From assembly GCA_035452965.1 (NCBI GenBank), contig DAOTCE010000018.1:1-64000 (forward strand): a DNA stretch of 64,000 bases. The letters run 5' to 3'. Under the pieces are notes generated by a model. The model had not been told where the DNA came from and made no database searches. It saw only the letters and a list, made by a program, of their open reading frames with translations. This DNA comes from Candidatus Paceibacterota bacterium. GTDB lineage: Bacteria; Verrucomicrobiota; Verrucomicrobiia; Limisphaerales; UBA8199. Within the stretch, counting starts at the first letter, position 1, and each line of letters starts with the position of its first letter. Below are positions 1 through 7,391 of the stretch, piece after piece. A program made the position numbers and the translations under genes.

Positions 1-37
1 GGAGCAGAACCGGGCTCTCCTCACCACCGGTGAATAA

Positions 38-244
38 CTTTGGATGAGCTATAAGGCGGCCGGGATCGTGACGGTGGGTTTCATTGACACGACCTGTCCC
101 CCGACGAGCGTCTATGCCGCCTACAACGCGCTCAAGGGCAAGAAGGAAATCTTCAACGACCCGCCCAGCGCCCACGCGATTTCACCGGGCGCAAGAGAGG
201 CAATGCGCAGCGCCATCCTCCGGTATGCCGACAAGCTGAAGTAG
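38..244 (+). pseudogene. C-terminal remnant of an acetylxylan esterase / cephalosporin-C deacetylase (AXE1 family)
   Basis: A short open stretch encodes the C-terminal end of an AXE1-type carbohydrate esterase. It has the motif GFIDTTCPPTSVYAAYN, which in this family holds the catalytic Asp, followed about 25 residues later by a His (SAHAIS) that may stand for the catalytic His. The catalytic Ser region is absent. An in-frame TAA at 35-37 closes the frame upstream, and the few codons before it are not recognisable. An intact family member has more than 300 residues, so this is a truncated remnant, although the gene could have been broken by sequence lying left of the window. The natural stop (ends ADKLK) is kept. 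It runs toward the DUF5060 remnant on the other strand. Confidence 0.6.
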
Positions 245-310
245 TCGAGGCAAGCCTCCAGTTCTGTCTTGGCCAACGGCCGAGGTTTCTGGCGAGGGTG
301 CCCGCCGCAG

Positions 311-568
311 CGCCCGAGGCTTACGCACTCGTGGATCAATGAAGATCACATTGAGCGTCACCTCGTCGAACGGGTCGGCATAGGTTCGGTTGGCGGTAAA
401 GGTCACCTCGACCGCAACGTTGGCTTCCGTCCGCAGGCTAAGTTCGCTGGGCGCAGCGGAGACCGGCGCGCCCGGCAACAAGGCCAAGGCCAGAGCCAGG
501 TTGCGCTGCAAGGGCGGGGCGGAGCCAGATAGTCGGAAGCCGAAGACTCCGCTCCCGGACCGAATCAC
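311..568 (-). pseudogene. N-terminal remnant of a secreted DUF5060-type glycoside hydrolase
   Basis: Read leftward, this frame has a signal-peptide-like run (RNLALALALLPGAPVSAA) followed by a segment like the start of a DUF5060 domain (VEVTFTANRTYADPFDEV, then LNVIFIDPR). DUF5060 is the N-terminal beta-sandwich of secreted glycoside hydrolases. Similarity ends near residue 86. The frame continues to 182 only as antisense of the esterase remnant, so the catalytic part is missing. The first codon is a GTG at 568, and a start further in is possible. Assignment rests on the FxA..YADPF..V.L.V.F.DP pattern alone. Confidence 0.5.
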
Positions 569-756
569 CGAGTTGTTGTGGGGCGTGGCGCCACGACCAT
601 GAAACAGCAGCCGGCATTTGGAGACCGGAAATCAGCCCGCTCCCTGCGCGACGCGCATCTCCCGCTTTTCGGGGCGCGGAAATTCTTGTCCGCATAAGCG
701 TTGGCCGGCTCATGAGGGCGGACAAGTTGTCCGTGCCGCGTTCTCTGGGGTTGTGC

Positions 757-784
757 CAGTGACCAGTGAACAGTGAACAGTGGT
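757..784. repeat. Heptanucleotide tandem array (CAGTGAA type, 4 units)
   Basis: Four consecutive 7-base units, CAGTGAC, CAGTGAA, CAGTGAA, CAGTGGT, lie in the non-coding stretch between the DUF5060 remnant and the prepilin remnant. The unit length matches the arrays inside thiC and between kdpA and kdpB. The array abuts the stop codon of the prepilin remnant. Confidence 0.75.
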
Positions 785-1008
785 CAGAAGGTGTCACGTG
801 TCCAGTCGGCCGGCCAGTTGACGGGCGGCTCCGGCAGGATCGGCCTGGCGCGTAGGTCATTGCAGCCGTTCCAGAGGCGGTTGTTAAGGCTGGCTTGAGC
901 AGGCTTCATGGATTCGACGTGGCCATCACAGAAACCGGTATTGGCGCGTCCGAGGTGGCGGGAAGAGAGGAAGGAGACGTAATCGTAGAAGGCCCAAGCC
1001 TCCAGCGT
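784..1008 (-). pseudogene. C-terminal remnant of an H-X9-DG prepilin-like protein
   Basis: Reading leftward from the stop of the phosphoesterase gene, the same frame stays open for 74 codons. It encodes FLSSRHLGRANTGFCDGHV and then a Pro-rich tail ending in TRDTF. H-L-G-R-A-N-T-G-F-C-D-G fits exactly the H-X9-DG signature at the C-terminus of verrucomicrobial and planctomycete type-II pseudopilin-like proteins. There is no methionine start and no N-terminal helix, so it is a detached tail. It is separated from the upstream coding sequence only by the TGA at 1009-1011. Confidence 0.65.
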
Positions 1009-3687
1009 TCAGTCTTCGTCTCTGACCGGCTTGACCGCCCAATCGGGATAGGGCACGTCCGGCCCCTTCATGGCACGCCAAAGAATGCGGTTGAAAACAT
1101 CCTCCGGACAACGGTCCACTTCCTCAAACGGCAGGCGACTGGAGGTGAGGGCGTCGTGACGCAGCACCGGGTCGGAGACCTGCCCGGGCTCGGGATTCAA
1201 TTGATCGAGCGGCACCCGGTTAGGGACGCTCGTGAACGGGGTCAGGTCCGCTTTCCCGGTAAAACAGTCGGTCATCGGCGTGGCCGTGGCATCCAGGTGG
1301 TTCATCGGCGGCAATCCAAGAATCAGCTCCATAGTCCGCATAAGGCTCGTCTGGTTGTATTGCGTGCTGATGGTCTGCCGGCGCTTGGTGTAAGGACTGA
1401 CGACGTAGCAGGCGGTGCGATAACCGCTCACATGATCCCAGCCATTCTGTGGATCGTCCTCAATCGTGAAAACGCAGGTCTCCGGCCAGAACCGGCTGTG
1501 ACTGACAGCCTCCAGGATCAGGCCCAGGGCCAGGTCATTATCGGCCATCTGCGCGCCCGGGGTGGGATACCGGCTGCGCGTGCCGGCAGTGTGGTCATTG
1601 GGCAGAAAGAGAATCACCAGATCAGGAAACCACCCCCGGGCCTCGAACTCACGCAGTTCCCGAATGAACTCGGCCGCGCGCATCACATCCGGCACCCTCA
1701 AGTTCCAGCCGAGGGTGTTGGTGTTGCTGTACGGCCGGAGAGTCTCGATGGCCGGTCGGCTGCGAATCTGCAGGGCCCCCGCCCCGGTTTGGAACTCCCG
1801 CCAGAAATCAAGCCAGGTGGCAGAATCCTTGCGGTTGCGGTCCTTCCAGCCGGCCTCGGAGAGCATCCACTCGCCATAGTTGCGGAAGGTCTTCCCGTGC
1901 GCCAGGGCGTTGTCCCAGATGAATCCGGAGGAGGCCCAGGCCAACGCGTCGGCGCCGTCCTCGGTCTTGCCCCCCGGGTAACTGCGCGGGGTGTCGGAGG
2001 TGATCTGGCGCTCCATGTACTCGTTGGCAATCGCGCTGTCGGTCCATTGGTGTCCGTCTGCGCTTTGGACGCCGGAACAATACGTGTTGTCGAGCAGGAC
2101 GAATTCGCGCGCGATCTTGTGCTGGTTGGGGGTGTAGGTCTCGCCGAAGATGCATAGGGCGGGGTCTCCGTTGCCCTCCGTCATGTCGCCCAGGAGCTGA
2201 TCGTATGTGCGGTTCTCCTTAATGATGTAGATCACATGTTTGAACACGCTCGGTTCGCCCACCCGCTCAGGCACGGGCCGGGCCGGCACGCCGGTCCGGG
2301 CTGGCAGGCGTGCTGCCGCCAGCCTCGGGTAATGCATGTTCCGCAACGCGCGCTTCGTGAGAGCCGACAATGCCTTCTTCGTCGGCACCGGAATCAGGGA
2401 AACAGTACCGAAGAAGTCCTTGGTATTCAGCTTTACCGCCTCATGCGGCTCAAAGACTTTGGTGGCCCCAATGCCTTTCATGTTGGCGACGCAGAGTGTC
2501 TTGCGGTTCGTGTCATACTGAATCGCACCGGGGAACCAGCCCGTCGGGATCAGCCCCAGCATCTTCGAGGCGTTGGCCTCCGGCTCGAACCGGATCACCG
2601 CCACTGCGTTCTGCGTGCCGTTGCACACATAGAGGCGCCGCCCGGTCCGGTCGAAGGCGAGCGCGTTGGGCTGCGCGCCGAACAGGTCGGCGGGAGTCTG
2701 GCGCGCCCAGACCTTCTCCACGATCCGATCCGTGGCAGTCTCAATCACGTTGAGCGTGTCGCTGCCGCTGTTGGCGACCACCACGTACTGGCTGTTCGGG
2801 GAGACTGCCAGCGCGGATGCGTGCAGCCCGACCAGGATTTCGGACTTCACCTTTCCTGCGGTCAGGTCAATAACCGTCACTGAGCCCTCGCTGGCAATGT
2901 GCCGGACCGGGTCCACCCGGACAGTCGTGCCTTTCCCTGCAGGGGCGACCAGATCGCCTGCCTCCGGGCGACGCCCACCCAGGTTGCTGACGTAAGCCTT
3001 GTCACCCGCCAACACGACGTCGAACGGCGCCGCGCCCGTCTTCCACGAGCGCAGGATCTTTCCGGACTCCGCATCCAGCTCATGGAGCCGGTTGCCCAGA
3101 TTGCCTGCGACATACAGCCGCTTGCCGTCCGGCGAAACGGCGATGCCGGTCGGGATCTCATGCTTCTGATGCGGGACATTGGCATTCGGGACGGCAAGCA
3201 ACTTTGGCTGGCCTGCCTGGCCCAGGCGATCAATCGGAAACACCCAAACATTCCCGCCAGTAGTCGAAAGGTAAACCCGCCGGCTATCCGGGGAAAAGGT
3301 AAGCCCTGTGAAACTCATCTGACCGGTGACAGTCTCGGAGCTGTCCTTAGCTTTGGGGGTGGAGAGTTGCACCGTCTGCAGGATGCGGCCGTCGGCCGGA
3401 TCAATGAGCACCAGTGTTTGATTCTTCCCCCCGGTCGCCAGTAGGTTGCCATTCGGACTTAACGCAAGCGCCTGCGGACGCATCCCCGGCAACTCAATCT
3501 GCCGGCCAGTGGGGGTCAGTAATTGCCCGGTAGGGACCTGATAGATGTTTGCCCCCACGCGTCCGACATGTTGCGGCTGCACCAGTGATCCGGGTGCTTC
3601 ATCCAAATCGCGGATGCATCCGGACAAAAGGACCGTGAGTGCCATGCTTAAGGCGCAGCTCAGCCGACAAAAATCAATTTGGCGCAT
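1009..3687 (-). CDS. Lipoprotein with YVTN-type beta-propeller and phosphoesterase (phospholipase C-like) domain
   Basis: 892 residues. The start is taken at the ATG (3687) beginning MRQIDFCRLS, because this gives a lipoprotein signal with lipobox LLSGC; the open frame reaches 3870 but those residues look random. Residues ~45-450 hold repeated propeller blades (ALSPNGNLLATGG, AVSPDGKRLYVAG, AVSPNSQYVVVANSGSDTLNVI), as in YVTN/40-residue repeat proteins. From about residue 480 comes a phosphoesterase domain of the alkaline-phosphatase fold (FKHVIYIIKENRTYDQLLGD, then NDHTAG, FTIEDDPQNGWDHV and an H/D-rich end). This architecture is common in Verrucomicrobia and Acidobacteria. It is probably anchored outside the inner membrane; the substrate is unknown. 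Transcribed alone. Confidence 0.9.
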   Translation of the reverse strand: MRQIDFCRLSCALSMALTVLLSGCIRDLDEAPGSLVQPQHVGRVGANIYQVPTGQLLTPTGRQIELPGMRPQALALSPNGNLLATGGKNQTLVLIDPADGRILQTVQLSTPKAKDSSETVTGQMSFTGLTFSPDSRRVYLSTTGGNVWVFPIDRLGQAGQPKLLAVPNANVPHQKHEIPTGIAVSPDGKRLYVAGNLGNRLHELDAESGKILRSWKTGAAPFDVVLAGDKAYVSNLGGRRPEAGDLVAPAGKGTTVRVDPVRHIASEGSVTVIDLTAGKVKSEILVGLHASALAVSPNSQYVVVANSGSDTLNVIETATDRIVEKVWARQTPADLFGAQPNALAFDRTGRRLYVCNGTQNAVAVIRFEPEANASKMLGLIPTGWFPGAIQYDTNRKTLCVANMKGIGATKVFEPHEAVKLNTKDFFGTVSLIPVPTKKALSALTKRALRNMHYPRLAAARLPARTGVPARPVPERVGEPSVFKHVIYIIKENRTYDQLLGDMTEGNGDPALCIFGETYTPNQHKIAREFVLLDNTYCSGVQSADGHQWTDSAIANEYMERQITSDTPRSYPGGKTEDGADALAWASSGFIWDNALAHGKTFRNYGEWMLSEAGWKDRNRKDSATWLDFWREFQTGAGALQIRSRPAIETLRPYSNTNTLGWNLRVPDVMRAAEFIRELREFEARGWFPDLVILFLPNDHTAGTRSRYPTPGAQMADNDLALGLILEAVSHSRFWPETCVFTIEDDPQNGWDHVSGYRTACYVVSPYTKRRQTISTQYNQTSLMRTMELILGLPPMNHLDATATPMTDCFTGKADLTPFTSVPNRVPLDQLNPEPGQVSDPVLRHDALTSSRLPFEEVDRCPEDVFNRILWRAMKGPDVPYPDWAVKPVRDED

Positions 3688-3709
3688 TCTCCATATCTTA
3701 ACCCAATAG

Positions 3710-3916
3710 TCCGGTGAAGCGTCAACCTCGTTGGCCAAGCGGCTAAACCAGGCTGACGGCAGGTCTTTACCGCTGGAGGCCATGGAAAAGCTGCTCAGCG
3801 CGGATGCGCTGCGTCGAAACGGCGGGAACCATCGAGAGACGGCAAGGGAGTTGGGCATCAACCCGGGCACGGTCTTGCGGGAGGTGAAAGTCTTGAAGCC
3901 GGCCAGGAGCGGTTGA
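3710..3916 (+). pseudogene. Remnant of a sigma-54 type regulator: Fis-family HTH tail
   Basis: An open stretch bounded upstream by TAG (3707-3709) encodes LEAMEKLLSADALRRNGGNH followed by RETARELGINPGTVLREV. This is the helix-turn-helix that ends NtrC-type activators (pattern E...I...L...GGN...AA..LGI...TL...). The AAA+ and receiver parts are missing. A TTG at 3731 or ATG at 3781 could start a mini-protein, but there is no clear ribosome site. It lies 22 bases before the TrmO remnant on the same strand, so both may come from one decayed operon. Confidence 0.45.
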
Positions 3917-3938
3917 GCTTGATACGGTTCGGGGACTG

Positions 3939-4133
3939 ATGAACACGCTGGTTCTCAAGTCCATCGGCACGGCTCATTCTCCGTTTCGGGAAGTCACGGG
4001 CACTCCAATACAAAGCGCCTTGGCGCAAGGTGTGTAAGGTTCGGTCGAGGGGTTGCCGGAATTTGTGTCAGGACTGCGGGACCTCGGGGGATTCGATCGC
4101 ATTTGGCTGCTCTACTGGTGGCGATCGAGTTAG
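3939..4133 (+). pseudogene. Remnant of tRNA m6t6A37 methyltransferase TrmO (TsaA) with internal stop
   Basis: From the ATG at 3939 the frame reads SIGTAHSPFREVTGTPIQ, which matches the N-terminal IG.I.SPF....G.P.Q motif of the TsaA/TrmO family. It then hits TAA at 4035-4037, and the same frame resumes with VEGLPEFVSGLRDLGGFDRI followed by WLLYWW, the next conserved TrmO block. It stops for good at 4131-4133, so the remaining half or more of the enzyme is gone. TrmO N6-methylates t6A37 of tRNA using SAM. One nonsense codon plus truncation argue for a dead gene. Confidence 0.65.
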
Positions 4134-4567
4134 GTAGGCAGGTCTTTGCCGGTGGAGGTGACGGTGAGTTTGCCGTGCTTGACACCTTTGGCGGCGATAA
4201 GCTCATCGGCGATCTTCTTGACCAGCACTGCCTGCCCGCGGACGACGAGGACCTCCAGGCAGTTGTGGTGGTCGAGGTGGACGTGGAGGGTGGAGATAAT
4301 CAGCTCGTGGTGGTCGTGTTGGATATCGGTCAGGGCGGCCTGGACGTGTTGCTTGTGGTGGTCGTAGAGGAGCGTGATGGTGCCGGCGATCTCGCGTTTG
4401 CCAAGGTTTTGCCGGTGCTCCACCAGGCCAGCGCGGATCATGTCGGCGACGGCGAGTGAGCGATTATCGTAGCCCTTCTCGCGGGTCATTTGGTCGAGCT
4501 GCGTGGCCAGGTCGCGTGGAACGGAGACGGTGAAGCGGACCACGCCGTCGGTTTTGGCGGTTTTCAT
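4130..4567 (-). CDS. nikR: Nickel-responsive transcriptional regulator NikR
   Basis: 145 residues, the usual NikR length. The N-terminal ribbon-helix-helix is seen in VVRFTVSVPRDLATQLDQM followed by a helix pair. The C-terminal ACT-like metal domain has STLHVHLDHHNCLEVLVVRG, giving His95, His97 and Cys103, with His84 eleven residues upstream; these correspond to E. coli His87, His89, Cys95 and His76. All four high-affinity nickel ligands are therefore present. NikR represses nickel uptake genes when nickel is bound. No nickel transporter, urease or hydrogenase gene is in the window, so its target is elsewhere. Its 3' end overlaps the stop of the TrmO remnant by four bases. Confidence 0.93.
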   Translation of the reverse strand: MKTAKTDGVVRFTVSVPRDLATQLDQMTREKGYDNRSLAVADMIRAGLVEHRQNLGKREIAGTITLLYDHHKQHVQAALTDIQHDHHELIISTLHVHLDHHNCLEVLVVRGQAVLVKKIADELIAAKGVKHGKLTVTSTGKDLPT

Positions 4568-4780
4568 CGCGGGGAGCCTAGCAGAGGCGGGTCGGACATC
4601 CAGTGTTTAACAGCAAGTGCGGACGGCGCTCGGCTCTTTGACGGTGGGGTGAGACGGCTTACTTGTGCAAGAGCAAGTCCCCGGCGTCGCCGGCATCGCG
4701 AAAAGGGTTGTCTGGAGACCGGGCGTGCGGTTACTTGATCTGATTATGCTGCGCATGCGGATCCGGATCGAGGTGAACCC

Positions 4781-6337
4781 ATGAGGCGAAAGACCTTGTG
4801 GGGGCTTGCGGCCCTGCTGTTGGTCGGCGCGGCGGACGTGTCTGCCGGCGCGCCGGACGGGTTTCTGCACAACGGCGTCACCGCCCACCGCGGCAACTCG
4901 AGCGAGTTCCCGGAAAACACCATCCCGGCTTTCCAGAGCGGGATTCATCTGGGCGCGGATTGGATTGAATTAGATGTGCACCGCACACGGGACGGTCAAC
5001 TGGCGGTCAGCCATGACCGAACCACCGGCCGCGTCGGCGACCAGGATCTGGTCGTGCCCGAATGCAGCTACGCAGAGCTGCGGGCGGTGGATGTGGCGGC
5101 CAGTTTCCGGCGCGAGCGCGGCAAGACCCTCGATCAATGTCCGAAGCATACCATGCCACTGCTGGAAGAGGTGCTCCGGTTGGTCATGACTCAGAACCGA
5201 ACTCGGCTCTCGATTCAGCCCAAGATGGACTGCGTGGCTGACGCGGTGAAGCTGGTGCGGCGGCTGGGGGCTGAGAATTGGGTCGGCTTCAATGACAGCA
5301 CCCTCGACTATATGGTCGGGGCGAAGAAGTTGCTGCCTGCCGTCCCGGTTTTTTACGACCGGCACCAGACGAACCTGCTGGAGGATATTCGTGTGGCCCG
5401 GCAGCATGGATTCCAGGCCCTGGTGCTGCACCACACGCTGATCAACGAAGCGCGGGTCCGGCTGATTCACGCGGCGGGACTGGAGGCGGGCGCCTGGACG
5501 GTGAACGATGAAGCCGAGATGAACCACCTGCTGAACCTTGGGGTGGACCGCGTTTACACGGACTACCCGGGGCGGGTGCTCGCTCTGAAGCGGCAGCGCG
5601 CCCGCTACCAATCGGCATCCTGCGAGGGAACCTACCCCAGACACCTCCAGGGGATCTGCCTGGACGGCAAAGGCGCCATCTACTGGTCATTCACCGACGC
5701 ACTCGTGAAGACGGATGCGGTCGGGAAGGTGCTGAAGAAGGTGGCCGTGGCCAACCACCACGGCGACCTTTGTTACCACGACGGCAAGCTGTACGTGACG
5801 GTCAACCTCGGCAAGTTCAACGAGCCGCCGGGAAAAGCCGATTCGTGGGTTTATGTGTATGCCGTCGGCAACCTCACCGAACTGGCCCGCCACCGGGTGC
5901 CCGAGGTGGTGCATGGCGCGGGCGGCATTGGCTGGCACGCCGGCCGCTTTATGGTCGTGGGCGGCCTGCCACCCGGCGCCAACGAGAACCCCGTTCACGA
6001 GTACGACCCGAACATCCGGTACGTTCGGACGCACATCATCCGGAGCGGCTACACGCTGATGGGCATCCAGACAGCGGAATTCAGCAACGGCTATTGGTGG
6101 TTCGGCTGCTACGGGAATCCCCGGATTCTGCTTAAGACGGACGACTCGTTTCGCCTCGTCGGGCGGTATGAGGTTGACTGTGCCTTCGGGCTCGCCGGCC
6201 TGCCGAACGGCAGGTTCTTGATCGGCCGGGGGGCAAACGATGCCCGGAAGGCGTATGTCGGGCACGTCGTTCTCGCGCGCGCCGATGAGATCAAAGGGCT
6301 CGTGGTGGAGGACGCCGAGCGATCCGCGGGCAGGTGA
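4781..6337 (+). CDS. Secreted glycerophosphodiester phosphodiesterase fused to a propeller-like C-terminal domain
   Basis: 518 residues with a Sec signal peptide (MRRKTLWGLAALLLVGAADVSA). Residues ~30-275 form a GDPD TIM barrel: AHRGNSSEFPENT, then WIELDVHRTRDG and VSHD supply the catalytic His pair and metal-binding Glu/Asp residues, and the end TVNDEAEMNHLLNLGVDRVY is typical. Residues ~290-518 are a second domain with repeated short strands (YPRHLQGICLDGKGAIYWS, then KLYVTVNLG, GAGGIGWHAGRF), suggesting a partial beta-propeller or a lectin-like module. The predicted role is cleaving glycerophosphodiesters or similar compounds outside the cytoplasm. A second, different GDPD gene is at 50093. 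Confidence 0.9.
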   Translation: MRRKTLWGLAALLLVGAADVSAGAPDGFLHNGVTAHRGNSSEFPENTIPAFQSGIHLGADWIELDVHRTRDGQLAVSHDRTTGRVGDQDLVVPECSYAELRAVDVAASFRRERGKTLDQCPKHTMPLLEEVLRLVMTQNRTRLSIQPKMDCVADAVKLVRRLGAENWVGFNDSTLDYMVGAKKLLPAVPVFYDRHQTNLLEDIRVARQHGFQALVLHHTLINEARVRLIHAAGLEAGAWTVNDEAEMNHLLNLGVDRVYTDYPGRVLALKRQRARYQSASCEGTYPRHLQGICLDGKGAIYWSFTDALVKTDAVGKVLKKVAVANHHGDLCYHDGKLYVTVNLGKFNEPPGKADSWVYVYAVGNLTELARHRVPEVVHGAGGIGWHAGRFMVVGGLPPGANENPVHEYDPNIRYVRTHIIRSGYTLMGIQTAEFSNGYWWFGCYGNPRILLKTDDSFRLVGRYEVDCAFGLAGLPNGRFLIGRGANDARKAYVGHVVLARADEIKGLVVEDAERSAGR

Positions 6338-6437
6338 CGTTGGAATGACCCGCGGCGGGTGACTCTTGCGCTGCTTCTGGAAGAGTCCAACGGTGGTGGG
6401 GCCAATCGCGCCAGAGCGCTTTACCTGATTCTGTAGC

Positions 6438-6455
6438 CGCGAACGTTAGTTCGCG
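6438..6455. repeat. Short perfect hairpin in intergenic spacer
   Basis: CGCGAAC-GTTA-GTTCGCG forms a 7-bp stem with a 4-base loop between the end of the GDPD gene and the next hairpin. No T-run follows it. It could be an intergenic repeat or part of a bidirectional terminator. Confidence 0.4.
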
Positions 6456-6510
6456 CCATATCATCTCCTGCCCCTCAAGAGCAGGCTGGACAGCCCGCCC
6501 TAAAGCCGCC

Positions 6511-6543
6511 GATGGCCGGGGCCCAAATTCGGTCCCGGCCATC
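6511..6543. terminator. Candidate bidirectional terminator hairpin
   Basis: GATGGCCGGG and CCCGGCCATC form a perfect 10-bp stem around a 13-base loop. The hairpin lies between the converging GDPD gene (+) and the hypothetical exported protein (-). It has no clear U-tract, so a terminator role is inferred from position and stem strength. The rest of 6338-6633 shows no gene. Confidence 0.35.
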
Positions 6544-6633
6544 TCGTGGCCGCCTAGTGGCCGTCTCGGTGCCGCTATCACCCGCGCAAGCGCTCAGACG
6601 GGCGCGCAGAAAGCAGATCTGCCAATGCCAGTC

Positions 6634-7002
6634 TCATGGCGAGGACACTCGGTAGAGGCGGGCAGGGATCGCGGCTGACGGAGGTAATGGGGACCACCAT
6701 GCAAACAGGTTCGCCGCGTGTAAGAACCTCCAGCTAGGAGGGGCGTCCGGATCAATAGTCAGGAGCCGGAACTTGTAAGTGTCGGCCTTCAGATTCCCCG
6801 GCAGGGGCAGAAGGCCGTTGGCGGCGCCGGCGGGCCCTTCGTCGTAGCTGCCGCCTAAATAGCCGGAGTAAATGATTGGACTGGGAGCCGCGCCCGTGGC
6901 CGGCCGCAGCGCCGACAAAGCGACCAAAAGCATGAGCAGGCAAACCGCCTTTTGACAAACTACCTCCCTCGACCTGCCCGGAACCCGCAAGCCGTTCTTC
7001 AT
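6634..7002 (-). CDS. Hypothetical exported protein, possibly truncated
   Basis: 122 residues from the ATG at 7002. A basic start is followed by a hydrophobic core (AVCLLMLLVALSALRPATGA) that reads as a signal peptide. The mature start PIIYSGYLGGSYDEGPAGAA resembles the first blade of SBBP-type beta-propeller repeats, but no repeats follow, and the remainder (TYKFRLLTIDPDAPPSWRFL) is not recognised. It may be the cut-down start of a larger secreted protein or a real small secreted protein. No family can be assigned. Confidence 0.4.
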   Translation of the reverse strand: MKNGLRVPGRSREVVCQKAVCLLMLLVALSALRPATGAAPSPIIYSGYLGGSYDEGPAGAANGLLPLPGNLKADTYKFRLLTIDPDAPPSWRFLHAANLFAWWSPLPPSAAIPARLYRVSSP

Positions 7003-7135
7003 GCAGGAACCCGGATTCAGGGCTACAGACCTCACATTGTCCCTGGCGAACCCCGCAACCTTCCACACGGGTTCAGCGCCGTCAAACGAGCGGCACCGAA
7101 GTCTGTCGCGTTACAGCGCGTACGCAGGAAGGCAC

Positions 7136-7152
7136 GCGGGCAGCTTGCCCGC
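7136..7152. repeat. Short hairpin in a gene-free stretch
   Basis: GCGGGCA-GCT-TGCCCGC forms a 7-bp stem. It sits in 7003-7391, about 390 bases with no supportable gene, upstream of the exported protein at 6634 and downstream of the glycosidase-like gene. It may act as a terminator or be an intergenic repeat. Confidence 0.3.
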
Positions 7153-7391
7153 TTGGCTGGTCCGCAATCCGCAAAGCGGGCCGCACTCCTACGGCAGCTT
7201 CATGCATATGCGCTAGTCGCGTTGAGACTTTCGCGGCGTAGCAAGGACCGGGGGGCGCTGACTCCGGCCAGCCTCAAAGCAACTATGGGTATCGCCTCCG
7301 GCCACAATCTCGCAGGGTGGCCGCAAAGGCGGGGGACGTCACTTGTTGGACTAACCCAGACGATTGGGAAGAGCGTCGGTCTCCCAGGGTG

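Noticed and set aside
895..2157. 420-codon plus-strand frame inside the phosphoesterase gene
   Set aside because: Antisense of a recognised two-domain protein; no ribosome site or motif.
3688..3870. Upstream extension of the phosphoesterase lipoprotein to 3870
   Set aside because: It would bury the lipobox behind 61 residues of antisense to the Fis-type HTH remnant.
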